Assembly (NCBI GenBank): GCA_943323705.2
Contig: CALPIT020000122.1
Coordinates: forward strand, 1-7,603
From: Streptomyces griseus
GTDB lineage: Bacteria > Bacteroidota > Bacteroidia > Chitinophagales > Chitinophagaceae
Length of the DNA: 7,603 nucleotides
Reading direction: 5' to 3'
Shown piece by piece: positions 1 through 6,013 of the stretch (position 1 is its first letter; each line of letters starts with the position of its first letter). A model generated the notes under the pieces. That model had not been told where the DNA came from. It was given only the letters and a program-made list of their open reading frames with translations, and did no database searches. The translations under genes were made by a program, and so were the position numbers.

Positions 1-260
1 GTGGCGAACTTGCCGCAGCCATACTAACGGATGCCATTGGACGCTTGATTCCAGGTGTACTCAATGATGAAACTTCAGCACTAAGCGATTCTTTTCAAGA
101 CAATCTACTAGCTCCTCCTGTATATACCCGTCCTGAAACTTTTCGTGGCTGGAAAGTACCTGAAGTACTGATGAGTGGCAATCACAAACTGATTGATGAA
201 TGGCGACATGATGAATCAGTGAAACGAACTCAACAAAGAAGACCAGATTTACTGGATTAA
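1..260 (+). CDS. trmD: tRNA (guanine-N1)-methyltransferase TrmD, C-terminal part (5' end outside window)
   Basis: TrmD methylates N1 of G37 next to the anticodon of certain tRNAs, using S-adenosylmethionine, and this prevents +1 frameshifting. Only the last 85 complete codons are present; the reading frame is open from base 3 to the TAA at 258-260 and the gene starts upstream of the window. The visible part matches the end of the family: GELAA, then RLIPGVLNDE, then DSF..NLLAPPVYTRP, then WKVPEVLMSGNH, and a final RRPDLL. The Arg of RLIPGVL and the Asp of SDSF are 15 residues apart, the same spacing as Arg154 and the catalytic Asp169 of the E. coli enzyme (remembered numbering). The missing part would hold the knotted SAM-binding site. 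In many bacteria trmD sits in rpsP-rimM-trmD-rplS; here the next gene is ade, 48 bp downstream, so ade may be reached by read-through. Identity is very secure. Confidence 0.95.
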   Translation, partial: GELAAAILTDAIGRLIPGVLNDETSALSDSFQDNLLAPPVYTRPETFRGWKVPEVLMSGNHKLIDEWRHDESVKRTQQRRPDLLD

Positions 261-308
261 TTTAAAAAACACAATTTTTCTTCTCCTACAATTTCAAATA
301 CATTTAAG

Positions 309-1940
309 ATGACAACATTTACAATAAAAGGAAATATCATAGACATCAAATCAAGAAATATTTATTGGGGAGAATTAGAAATTACTGAAGGCATTATTAC
401 CAACATCAAAGAAATCAGTGAAGAAAAAATCAATGAACCTTATCTCCTTCCCGGCTTCATCGACAGTCATGTGCATATCGAAAGCTCAATGCTAGTGCCA
501 TCGGAATTCGCAAGACTCGCCGTTGTTCATGGAACCGTAGGTACCATCAGCGACCCGCATGAAATAGCCAATGTATGCGGACTTGAAGGTGTGACGTACA
601 TGATTGAAAACGGAAAAACTGTTCCTTTCAAATTCAATTTCGGTGCACCCAGTTGTGTGCCCGCCACCATTTTTGAAACGGCTGGCGCTGCAATAGATGC
701 AAATGGAGTCGAACAATTGCTACAAATGAACGAGATCAGATACCTCAGCGAAATGATGAATTTTCCGGGTGTGTTATTTGAAGATGAAGAAGTGATGAAA
801 AAAATTGCACTAGCAAAAAAATACAACAAGCCTGTGGATGGACATGCTCCAGGACTAAGGGGAAGCGATGCTAAAAAATATATCGACGCAGGTATCAGCA
901 CAGACCACGAATGTTTTACTGCTGAAGAAGCGCTGGATAAACTTTCATTTGGCATGAAAATATTAATCAGAGAAGGAAGTGCTGCTAAAAACTTTGAAGC
1001 GCTGATTGATTTGATGCACGAGCATTTTGAAAACATGATGTTTTGTAGCGACGACAAACATCCGGATAGTCTTGCTGATGGCCATATCAACCAGCTTTGT
1101 GCTAGAGCTGTTGCAAAAGGAATTGATGTTTTCAAAGTATTGCAAGCCGCTTGCATCAATCCTGTTGAACATTACAAAATGAATGTGGGCATTATGAAAG
1201 TGGGCCATCCGGCAGATTTTATTCAGTTAAAAAATCTTACTCAATTTGAAGTGGCTAAAACTTTCATCAACGGAAAATTAGTTGCAGAAAATGGCCAATC
1301 ATTGATAAATCCTGATAAAACCACCGTAATCAATCAGTTTAACTGCAATGAAAAACAAATTGCTGATTTTAAATTTCCATTCAATGGCGAAAATGAAATC
1401 CCTGTAATTGAAGCACTGGAAGGTCAGTTGATTACCAATAAAATTTTTGTTACTCCAAAAGTCAATAAAGATGAAGTGGTTGCAGATGTTGAAAATGACA
1501 TTTTGAAAATCGTTGTGGTCAACCGTTATCATGAAGCACCTATCGCAACATCATTCATTAAAAATATCGGTATTAAAAAAGGCGCACTCGCTTCTTCGGT
1601 TGCGCATGATAGTCATAATATTGTTGCAGTGGGTGTTGATGATGAAAGTATTTGCAAAGCGGTGAACGCTGTAATTCGCTGTGGTGGTGGTGTTTCGGCT
1701 GTTAATGAAACAGAAGAAAAAATATTACCCTTACCAGTGGCCGGTCTGATGAGTACAGAAAATGGTTACGAAGTGGCAAAAGCATACACCGAAATCGATG
1801 CATTTGTAAAAACAAATCTCGGCAGTCATTTGAATGCACCTTTCATGACATTATCATTCATGGCATTACTTGTAATTCCTCATTTGAAATTAAGCGATAA
1901 AGGTCTTTTCGATGGAGATAGTTTTAAAATCATGACTTAA
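309..1940 (+). CDS. ade: adenine deaminase
   Basis: This enzyme hydrolyses adenine to hypoxanthine and ammonia in the cytoplasm, feeding purine salvage. The 543-residue protein has the amidohydrolase layout: a small N-terminal beta domain, then PGFIDSHVHIESS (residues 48-60) with metal-ligand His54 and His56. GHAPG (His179) and STDHE (His200) follow, and FCSDDKHPD (245-253) supplies the conserved Asp pair. The C-terminal domain typical of bacterial adenine deaminases is intact, with VAHDSHNIVAVG near 431-442 and RCGGG at 457-461. The length is slightly below the roughly 575-590 residues of the E. coli and B. subtilis enzymes, without an obvious missing motif. The ATG at 309 is the only sensible start, because the beta domain begins directly after it; no Shine-Dalgarno sequence is present, as is usual in Bacteroidota. 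The gene lies 48 bp after trmD and its stop overlaps the stop of the opposing lipoprotein gene. A catalytically distinct amidohydrolase is unlikely given the full motif set. Confidence 0.95.
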   Translation: MTTFTIKGNIIDIKSRNIYWGELEITEGIITNIKEISEEKINEPYLLPGFIDSHVHIESSMLVPSEFARLAVVHGTVGTISDPHEIANVCGLEGVTYMIENGKTVPFKFNFGAPSCVPATIFETAGAAIDANGVEQLLQMNEIRYLSEMMNFPGVLFEDEEVMKKIALAKKYNKPVDGHAPGLRGSDAKKYIDAGISTDHECFTAEEALDKLSFGMKILIREGSAAKNFEALIDLMHEHFENMMFCSDDKHPDSLADGHINQLCARAVAKGIDVFKVLQAACINPVEHYKMNVGIMKVGHPADFIQLKNLTQFEVAKTFINGKLVAENGQSLINPDKTTVINQFNCNEKQIADFKFPFNGENEIPVIEALEGQLITNKIFVTPKVNKDEVVADVENDILKIVVVNRYHEAPIATSFIKNIGIKKGALASSVAHDSHNIVAVGVDDESICKAVNAVIRCGGGVSAVNETEEKILPLPVAGLMSTENGYEVAKAYTEIDAFVKTNLGSHLNAPFMTLSFMALLVIPHLKLSDKGLFDGDSFKIMT

Positions 1941-2356
1941 TGAACTGAAACCGCTTTAATTACTTTCATCTTTACCTCTTCAGTTCCTTTGGGCGCAAAG
2001 AATTTAGATTTAAAATTGATATTGCTCCCAGGTTTTACTTCTTCATAAATCACTTCTTCATCTTCTTCAAGAACGACTCCTGTTTTGCTGATGAATTTGA
2101 TGGAAACAGAAATGTCTTTATACGTAACAACTGTTGCTTTATTGGTTATCTCACCTTTTACTACCGTTTGTCCGATTAGATTATGTTTGTCCTTCCCTAC
2201 AATTTCAAGAAAGCGAAGTGGATTTTGCTGTTCGATTTGTTCAATCGTAAGCTTGCTACTTTTGTATGGGTCTTTTGATTTTGATGTGGAATTTTGATCA
2301 TTACAGGAAACAATCAATGTCAACGTAATCGCTGATAACAGGAAGTATTTTATCAT
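1937..2356 (-). CDS. small lipoprotein with possible FxLYD-like beta domain
   Basis: A 139-residue envelope protein of unknown function. The N terminus MIKYF, a hydrophobic run and then I-V-S-C (residues 15-18) form a good signal-peptidase-II lipobox, so the mature protein should start at Cys18 and be lipid-anchored. A polar linker rich in Ser, Lys and Asn follows (about 19-40). The rest, from about residue 60, reads like one small beta-sandwich: VVKGEITNKA, then a V.I.FISKTG strand pair, an acidic EEDEEVIYEE stretch, and VKPGSNINFKSKF. The order G-x-[IV]-x-N, then K-x-G, then LKPG-like turn and F resembles FxLYD-type domains, but this is pattern recognition only. The gene is alone on its strand, divergent from upp and convergent with ade. 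The ATG is chosen because it directly precedes the signal peptide. No substrate or partner can be named. Confidence 0.8.
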   Translation of the reverse strand: MIKYFLLSAITLTLIVSCNDQNSTSKSKDPYKSSKLTIEQIEQQNPLRFLEIVGKDKHNLIGQTVVKGEITNKATVVTYKDISVSIKFISKTGVVLEEDEEVIYEEVKPGSNINFKSKFFAPKGTEEVKMKVIKAVSVH

Positions 2357-2384
2357 AATCGGATGAATTTTTAAAACAATGCAA

Positions 2385-2392
2385 CAAAAATA
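2385..2392 (-). promoter_or_regulatory. candidate -7 promoter element for the lipoprotein gene
   Basis: Read on the minus strand this is TATTTTTG, an exact match to the Bacteroidota -7 consensus TAnnTTTG, ending 28 bases before the ATG at 2356. No clear TTG -33 element is seen 19-21 bases further upstream, so the call rests on one half of the promoter in an AT-rich region. Confidence 0.4.
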
Positions 2393-2414
2393 GACTTACT
2401 CGTTTATTTTATTT

Positions 2415-2422
2415 TAGATTTG
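2415..2422 (+). promoter_or_regulatory. candidate -7 promoter element for upp
   Basis: TAGATTTG matches TAnnTTTG exactly, 75 bases before the upp ATG, which would give a leader of roughly 70 nt. There is no convincing TTG at -33. It lies back to back with the lipoprotein promoter candidate, 22 bp apart, in the only divergent intergenic region in the window. Confidence 0.35.
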
Positions 2423-2497
2423 TTTGTTAATTTAAGAATGATTGTTTGGTTTGATTAGCATCATTCATCCTTTTTATAAAAGTATATAAATAAAAAA

Positions 2498-3148
2498 ATG
2501 GTAATTAATTTAAGTGCGCAGCATTCCTTAATTAGTAATTGGGTAAGCGATTTAAGAAATATTGAAATTCAAAACGACAGGCTTCGTTTCAGAAGAAATC
2601 TCGAAAGAATTGCGGAAGTGGCAGGATATGAAATCAGTAAACAATTGGAAACTGTTGAAAAAACCATTGCTACTCCAATGGGACAAGCCAAAGTACAAGT
2701 ATTAAAAGACCAACCGGTTTTGGCCACTATTTTAAGAGCAGGTTTGGCCATGCATCATGGTTTGCTTAATTATTTCGATCGTGCAGATAACGCATTTTTA
2801 ACGGCTTATAGAAAACACCATACTGATGGCAGTTTTGAAATCAGCATGGAATACATGAGCTGTCCGGATTTAGAAGGCAGAACCGTAATTGTTAGCGATC
2901 CCATGTTAGCAACCGGAGCATCTTTGGTAAAATCGATTGAACATTTAAAGACCGTTGGGAAAATAAAAGACTTGCACATTGTATGCGCCATCGCCTGTAC
3001 CGTAGGAATCGACTTTGTAAAAGCTGCATTTCCTGAAGCTACAATCTGGTGTGGTGCTATCGATAATGAATTGACAGACAAGGGGTATATCGTTCCTGGC
3101 TTGGGAGACGCTGGGGATTTGGCGTATGGGTTGAAGATACAGCATTGA
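2498..3148 (+). CDS. upp: uracil phosphoribosyltransferase
   Basis: Converts uracil and PRPP to UMP and pyrophosphate in the cytoplasm, the main pyrimidine salvage step. The 216-residue product has the family features in order: FRRNLERI near residues 31-38; ILRAGLAMHHGLL at 78-90, equivalent to the RAGLGM segment of other Upp proteins; the PRPP-binding loop IVSDPMLATGAS at 131-142; and the uracil-binding C-terminal GYIVPGLGDAGD at 196-207. Length is close to the usual 208-218. The start MVINLS, preceded by an A-rich stretch, is the form I expect for Bacteroidota homologues. The gene appears monocistronic: the lipoprotein gene upstream is divergent, and nearly 300 bp of repeat-bearing sequence follow. 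No frameshift or missing motif is apparent. Confidence 0.95.
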   Translation: MVINLSAQHSLISNWVSDLRNIEIQNDRLRFRRNLERIAEVAGYEISKQLETVEKTIATPMGQAKVQVLKDQPVLATILRAGLAMHHGLLNYFDRADNAFLTAYRKHHTDGSFEISMEYMSCPDLEGRTVIVSDPMLATGASLVKSIEHLKTVGKIKDLHIVCAIACTVGIDFVKAAFPEATIWCGAIDNELTDKGYIVPGLGDAGDLAYGLKIQH

Positions 3149-3158
3149 TGGGGGAATA

Positions 3159-3194
3159 CTGGATATTAGATACTGGATGCTGGATGGCTGGATA
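3159..3194. repeat. imperfect heptamer repeat, CTGGATA type
   Basis: Starting 10 bases after the upp stop, five heptamer-like units follow one another: CTGGATA, TTAGATA, CTGGATG, CTGGATG, one extra G, then CTGGATA. The units are too diverged for simple slippage and do not continue an open frame of interest. No function is evident. Confidence 0.7.
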
Positions 3195-3200
3195 GGCTCT

Positions 3201-3234
3201 CTTCTCAGCAATGTCTCCTGCAAGGGACGTTGCG
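3201..3234 (+). repeat. 34-bp direct repeat with hairpin, copy 1
   Basis: This stretch recurs without mismatch at 3256-3289, giving a 55-bp period. The core 3208-3233 folds into a hairpin with 10-base arms, GCAATGTCTC and GGGACGTTGC, around the loop CTGCAA. Two of the ten pairs are G-U, so the stem is complete only in RNA made from the plus strand; the minus-strand version has two A-C mismatches. It lies in the upp 3' flank. No T-run follows it, so a classical intrinsic terminator is unlikely. A REP-like palindromic repeat is the best description. Confidence 0.8.
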
Positions 3235-3255
3235 TATATAGAAATTCAAAAATTA

Positions 3256-3289
3256 CTTCTCAGCAATGTCTCCTGCAAGGGACGTTGCG
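3256..3289 (+). repeat. 34-bp direct repeat with hairpin, copy 2
   Basis: Identical to 3201-3234 and in the same orientation, separated from it by a 21-bp AT-rich spacer. The hairpin core is 3263-3288. The bases directly flanking the two copies differ, so 34 bp is the exact identity limit. Same orientation and identity suggest recent duplication or gene-conversion-like upkeep of the pair. Confidence 0.8.
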
Positions 3290-3318
3290 AATTAGAAAAC
3301 TACCCAACCCGAGTCCTC

Positions 3319-3350
3319 TTTTTACTTTTTACTTTTAAATTTTGAATTTC
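3319..3350. repeat. T-rich heptamer-like tract, TTTTTAC type
   Basis: Reads as TTTTTAC, TTTTTAC, TTTTAAA, TTTTGAA and a partial TTTC, a decaying 7-bp period. It is part of the gene-free stretch 3149-3445. It could also just be AT-rich low-complexity sequence; only the first two units are exact. Confidence 0.45.
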
Positions 3351-3419
3351 CCCTCAAAAACCTATCCTAAATCGTACTAAACTTTCAATTTTTTCAGTAG
3401 CATTTTAAACTGAATTTAT

Positions 3420-3427
3420 TATCTTTA
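3420..3427 (+). promoter_or_regulatory. candidate -7 element for the PorP/SprF gene
   Basis: TATCTTTA matches TAnnTTTG except at the last base and lies 18 bases before the ATG at 3446, which would give a leader of about 10-15 nt. Short leaders are plausible in Bacteroidota. No clear -33 TTG is visible, so this is tentative. Confidence 0.35.
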
Positions 3428-3445
3428 CGGATAAGCATTTTCGAC

Positions 3446-4471
3446 ATGAGAAAAATCTTTCAACTTATTGGTTTTGTTTTGTTTGGATTAAATGTTCAGG
3501 CACAAGATCCGCACTTTTCACAATTTTTTGCTTCACCACTTACTTTAAATCCTGCTTTTACAGGAAAGTTTGAAGGTGTGTGGCGTGTTGCTGCTAATCG
3601 CCGTGATCAATGGAGGTCAATTCCAAATGCATATGTTACTTCAAGCGCCTCAGTTGATTTTCCAATAATGAAAAACCAAATACCTGAAGGAGATGTTTTT
3701 GGTGTTGGCATATCTGGTTTAACAGATGCAAGCGCAAATGGTGCTCTAAAATTAAATTACGGTTCAGTATCACTTTCTTATCATAAAGCTTTAGATGAAA
3801 GTGGTTACAATACAATTGGTGCAGGATTTCAGAGCACTTATTCCAATATGCTTTTGGATACCAGACAACTATTATTTGAAGATGAATTAACTCAAAATGG
3901 ATTTGTTCAAGGTACTTCAAATGATTATCTAGGAAATACTGGACTCACTAATGGAAACAACTCAAGAAGTTATTTTGATGTGAATGCCGGTTTATTGTAT
4001 TCAGGTTCAAGTAACGGAGAAAACAATTATTACATTGGACTTTCTATGTATCACATCAATCGTCCAAAATTAAGTTTTAAACAAAATAACAATTGGTATC
4101 TCAGTAACAGAACTACAATCCATGGAGGTGGCTCATTTGCCATTTCTGATGTGGTTGGCGTAAATGTTTCTTTCATTCAACAATTTCAAAACAAAGCTAG
4201 CGAAACAGTTCTTGGTGGTACACTATCCATTAATGCAAATGGAGACGATGAAAAACCAACAAATGTTTATGTGGGTTCATGGATGCGTGTAAACGATGCC
4301 GTTATACCTTATTTAGGTATGGAAATTGGAGGGTTGAGAATAGGTGCCACTTACGATGTCAATATCAGCGGATTGAAGTCTGCTACCGGAAGCCGAGGTG
4401 GTGGAGAGTTTTCCATAATCTACATCAAACGTCCACCTGAAAGCAAGGGCATTCCTTGTCCAAGGTTTTAA
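3446..4471 (+). CDS. PorP/SprF family type IX secretion-associated outer-membrane protein
   Basis: A 341-residue outer-membrane beta-barrel protein of the PorP/SprF family, whose members support type IX secretion or the surface attachment of large adhesins in gliding Bacteroidota. A signal peptide covers residues 1-19 with likely cleavage NVQA|QD. The family's N-terminal signature follows: QDPHFSQFFASPLTLNPAFTG at 20-40, then R..ANRRDQW at 47-56. Alternating aromatic and small residues through the body fit beta strands (for example 83-115 and 275-310). The end shows LRIGATYDVNISGL, GG.FSIIYI and a final CPRF (338-341), which I recall as a common terminal motif in the family. It is a stand-alone copy: no PorK/L/M/N core genes, OmpA-like partner or CTD-bearing adhesin lies within the window. 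Such orphan paralogues are common in Bacteroidota, so a specific partner cannot be assigned. Confidence 0.88.
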   Translation: MRKIFQLIGFVLFGLNVQAQDPHFSQFFASPLTLNPAFTGKFEGVWRVAANRRDQWRSIPNAYVTSSASVDFPIMKNQIPEGDVFGVGISGLTDASANGALKLNYGSVSLSYHKALDESGYNTIGAGFQSTYSNMLLDTRQLLFEDELTQNGFVQGTSNDYLGNTGLTNGNNSRSYFDVNAGLLYSGSSNGENNYYIGLSMYHINRPKLSFKQNNNWYLSNRTTIHGGGSFAISDVVGVNVSFIQQFQNKASETVLGGTLSINANGDDEKPTNVYVGSWMRVNDAVIPYLGMEIGGLRIGATYDVNISGLKSATGSRGGGEFSIIYIKRPPESKGIPCPRF

Positions 4472-4504
4472 CCAAATCCCCGAAGATTATTGTTTCATTA
4501 ATTA

Positions 4505-4522
4505 TATCGGTTCAATCCGATA
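4505..4522 (+). promoter_or_regulatory. short perfect hairpin before the EI24 gene
   Basis: TATCGG and CCGATA form a perfect 6-bp stem around the loop TTCAAT, 34 bases after the PorP/SprF stop and 16 bases before the next ATG. It could be a weak terminator or a leader hairpin. The stem is short and no clean T-run follows, so either role is uncertain. Confidence 0.3.
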
Positions 4523-4538
4523 AGCATTAGTTTTCATT

Positions 4539-5312
4539 ATGCTCAAAGAAATCATCATCTCCATACAATCTTATTTTGAAGCCCATCAGTTTATCAAAAA
4601 AAATAAACTCTGGAAATGGATTTTGATTCCAGGTCTTTTATATTCCATCTTGTTTGTTGTTGGATTTTATTTCTTTTGGCAATCCAGTAACAATGCTACA
4701 GCATGGATGCTTACTAAGTTTGGTGTGAAAAAATGGCTCGACCATATGGAAGGAACTTGGTTGAGTTTCTTTTTTATCATCGGGCAGATTTTTATTCACT
4801 TACTCTTATTGATTTTCTATTTCTCCTTTTTCAAGTTTATGTTTCTGATCATTGGCTCACCTGTATTTGCATACCTGAGTGAGAAAACAGAAAGCATTTT
4901 GATTGGCAAAGATTTTCCTTTCAGCTTTCCGCAATTATATACTGATATTATAAGAGGAATTAGAATTGCATTGAGAAACATGTCATGGCAAACCATTTAT
5001 ATGCTAGCCTTGCTTTTTGTTTCTTTGATTCCATTGATTGGATGGATTACACCTCTTGTCGTTTTTTTTCTCGATTGTTATTACATGGGGTTTTCTATGC
5101 TCGATTACAGCAGTGAAAGAAATAAATTGGATGTAAATGCCAGCATTGATTTAATAGGACATCATCGCGGTTTGGCCATTGGCAATGGCATGGTGTTTTA
5201 TCTATTTCATTTTGTTCCCATTATCGGTTGGTTGTTTGCACCAAGTTATGCGGTAATTGCTGCAACTTTAAGCCTCCACAAAGCAAAAGAAACCAACGTA
5301 ATCATTAGCTAA
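4539..5312 (+). CDS. EI24/CysZ-type integral membrane protein
   Basis: A 257-residue inner-membrane protein of the EI24 domain family, which includes CysZ sulfate transporters and many uncharacterised bacterial members. Hydrophobic segments lie at about 26-47, 74-105, 152-180 and 211-245. Family-like features are GSPVFAYLSEKTE at 106-118 after the second hydrophobic block, FLDCYYMGFSMLDYSSER at 177-194, and GLAIGNG..FYL..FVPIIGWLFAP.YAVIAAT at 211-243. Sulfate transport cannot be claimed, because no cys gene is nearby and the Bacteroidota members are mostly uncharacterised. The stop codon overlaps the following methyltransferase start by one base (TAATG), so the two genes are very probably co-transcribed and translationally coupled. 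The start at 4539 is supported by the amphipathic N-terminal helix typical of the family. Confidence 0.8.
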   Translation: MLKEIIISIQSYFEAHQFIKKNKLWKWILIPGLLYSILFVVGFYFFWQSSNNATAWMLTKFGVKKWLDHMEGTWLSFFFIIGQIFIHLLLLIFYFSFFKFMFLIIGSPVFAYLSEKTESILIGKDFPFSFPQLYTDIIRGIRIALRNMSWQTIYMLALLFVSLIPLIGWITPLVVFFLDCYYMGFSMLDYSSERNKLDVNASIDLIGHHRGLAIGNGMVFYLFHFVPIIGWLFAPSYAVIAATLSLHKAKETNVIIS

Positions 5313-6007
5313 TGTCAACTGTTTACCTCATACCTTGTTTTCTAGCAGAAGATGCAAAAGAAACCATTCCTCCTTATGTGATTGATGCGGTAAAAAAATG
5401 TGAAGTGATCTTTGCAGAAAATGAAAGAACAACAAGACGTTTTTTAAAAGCAATGGACAACACAATTGTCATAGATAATTTCGAATGGCATACCATTCAT
5501 AAAGCAGAAGCGGAACAAATCAGTACATTTAAAAGCGCCATTTCAAAAGGAAAAAATATCGCCATCATCAGCGAAGCGGGTTGCCCTGGCATTGCAGATC
5601 CCGGACAAGTACTCATTGCCGTTGCACAGGAAATGAAATGTATCATTAAACCTCTGGTTGGACCGAGTTCTATTTTACTCGCCTTAATGGCCAGTGGTTT
5701 AAATGGACAGCAGTTTGAATTTGTGGGTTATTTGCCAATCGATAATACAGAAAGAATAAAAAAGATAAAATCGTTGGAAGCAGAATCTGCTAAAAACAAC
5801 AGCACCAAAATTTTCATTGAAACCCCTTATCGAAATAATCAATTGCTTGAATCATTACTTCAACAATGTACAGGCAGTACAAAAATTTGCATTGGAGTTG
5901 ACATAACGGGTAAGCTTGAACGAATAGAAACTAAAACTGCTGGTGCATGGAAACAAAACAAGCCTGAGCTGCATAAAATCCCCGTCATCTTTTTATTACA
6001 AGCCTGA
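5312..6007 (+). CDS. RsmI-like SAM-dependent methyltransferase (tetrapyrrole methylase fold)
   Basis: A 231-residue protein of the tetrapyrrole (corrin/porphyrin) methylase superfamily, closest in pattern to RsmI, which 2'-O-methylates C1402 of 16S rRNA. Visible motifs are VIFAENERTTRRFLK at 32-46 (the place of the RsmI AEDTRHT segment), SEAGCPGIADPG at 87-98 (SDAGTP..SDPG in RsmI), VGPSSILLALMASGL at 116-130, FEFVGYLP at 135-142 with a nearby Arg148, and FIETPYR at 168-174 (the ESPHR position). It differs from classical RsmI in two ways: the N-terminal PIGNLGD motif is replaced by IPCFLAEDAKET, and the protein is about 50 residues shorter, lacking the C-terminal extension. It may therefore be a Bacteroidota-specific paralogue whose substrate is not known from sequence. 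It begins within the stop of the EI24 gene and ends 6 bp from the opposing peptidase gene. Confidence 0.82.
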   Translation: MSTVYLIPCFLAEDAKETIPPYVIDAVKKCEVIFAENERTTRRFLKAMDNTIVIDNFEWHTIHKAEAEQISTFKSAISKGKNIAIISEAGCPGIADPGQVLIAVAQEMKCIIKPLVGPSSILLALMASGLNGQQFEFVGYLPIDNTERIKKIKSLEAESAKNNSTKIFIETPYRNNQLLESLLQQCTGSTKICIGVDITGKLERIETKTAGAWKQNKPELHKIPVIFLLQA

Positions 6008-6013
6008 TTTCAT

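Noticed and set aside
527..1159. Long open frame (210 codons) antisense to ade
   Set aside because: It lies wholly within the well-supported ade gene, its translation shows no recognisable domain, and its Ser/Ala/Leu-rich composition is typical of a complementary-strand shadow.
2472..2481. Palindrome TTTTATAAAA before upp
   Set aside because: A ten-base palindrome made only of A and T is expected by chance in a region this AT-rich.
2945..3223. Antisense open frame running from the upp 3' end into the repeat region
   Set aside because: Mostly antisense to conserved upp codons and partly made of the repeat tracts; no domain or start context.
3201..3289. Possible minimal CRISPR array (34-bp repeats)
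   Set aside because: Only two repeats, a 21-bp AT-rich low-complexity spacer that is too short, and no cas gene in the window.
3201..3345. Intrinsic terminator of upp formed by the repeat hairpins and the later T-rich tract
   Set aside because: Neither hairpin is followed directly by a T-run; the T-rich tract begins about 30 bases after the second hairpin, too far for a standard Rho-independent terminator.
3636..3920. Minus-strand open frame of 94 codons within the PorP/SprF gene
   Set aside because: Shadow of a gene with a clear family signature; His/Leu-rich translation with no signal or domain.
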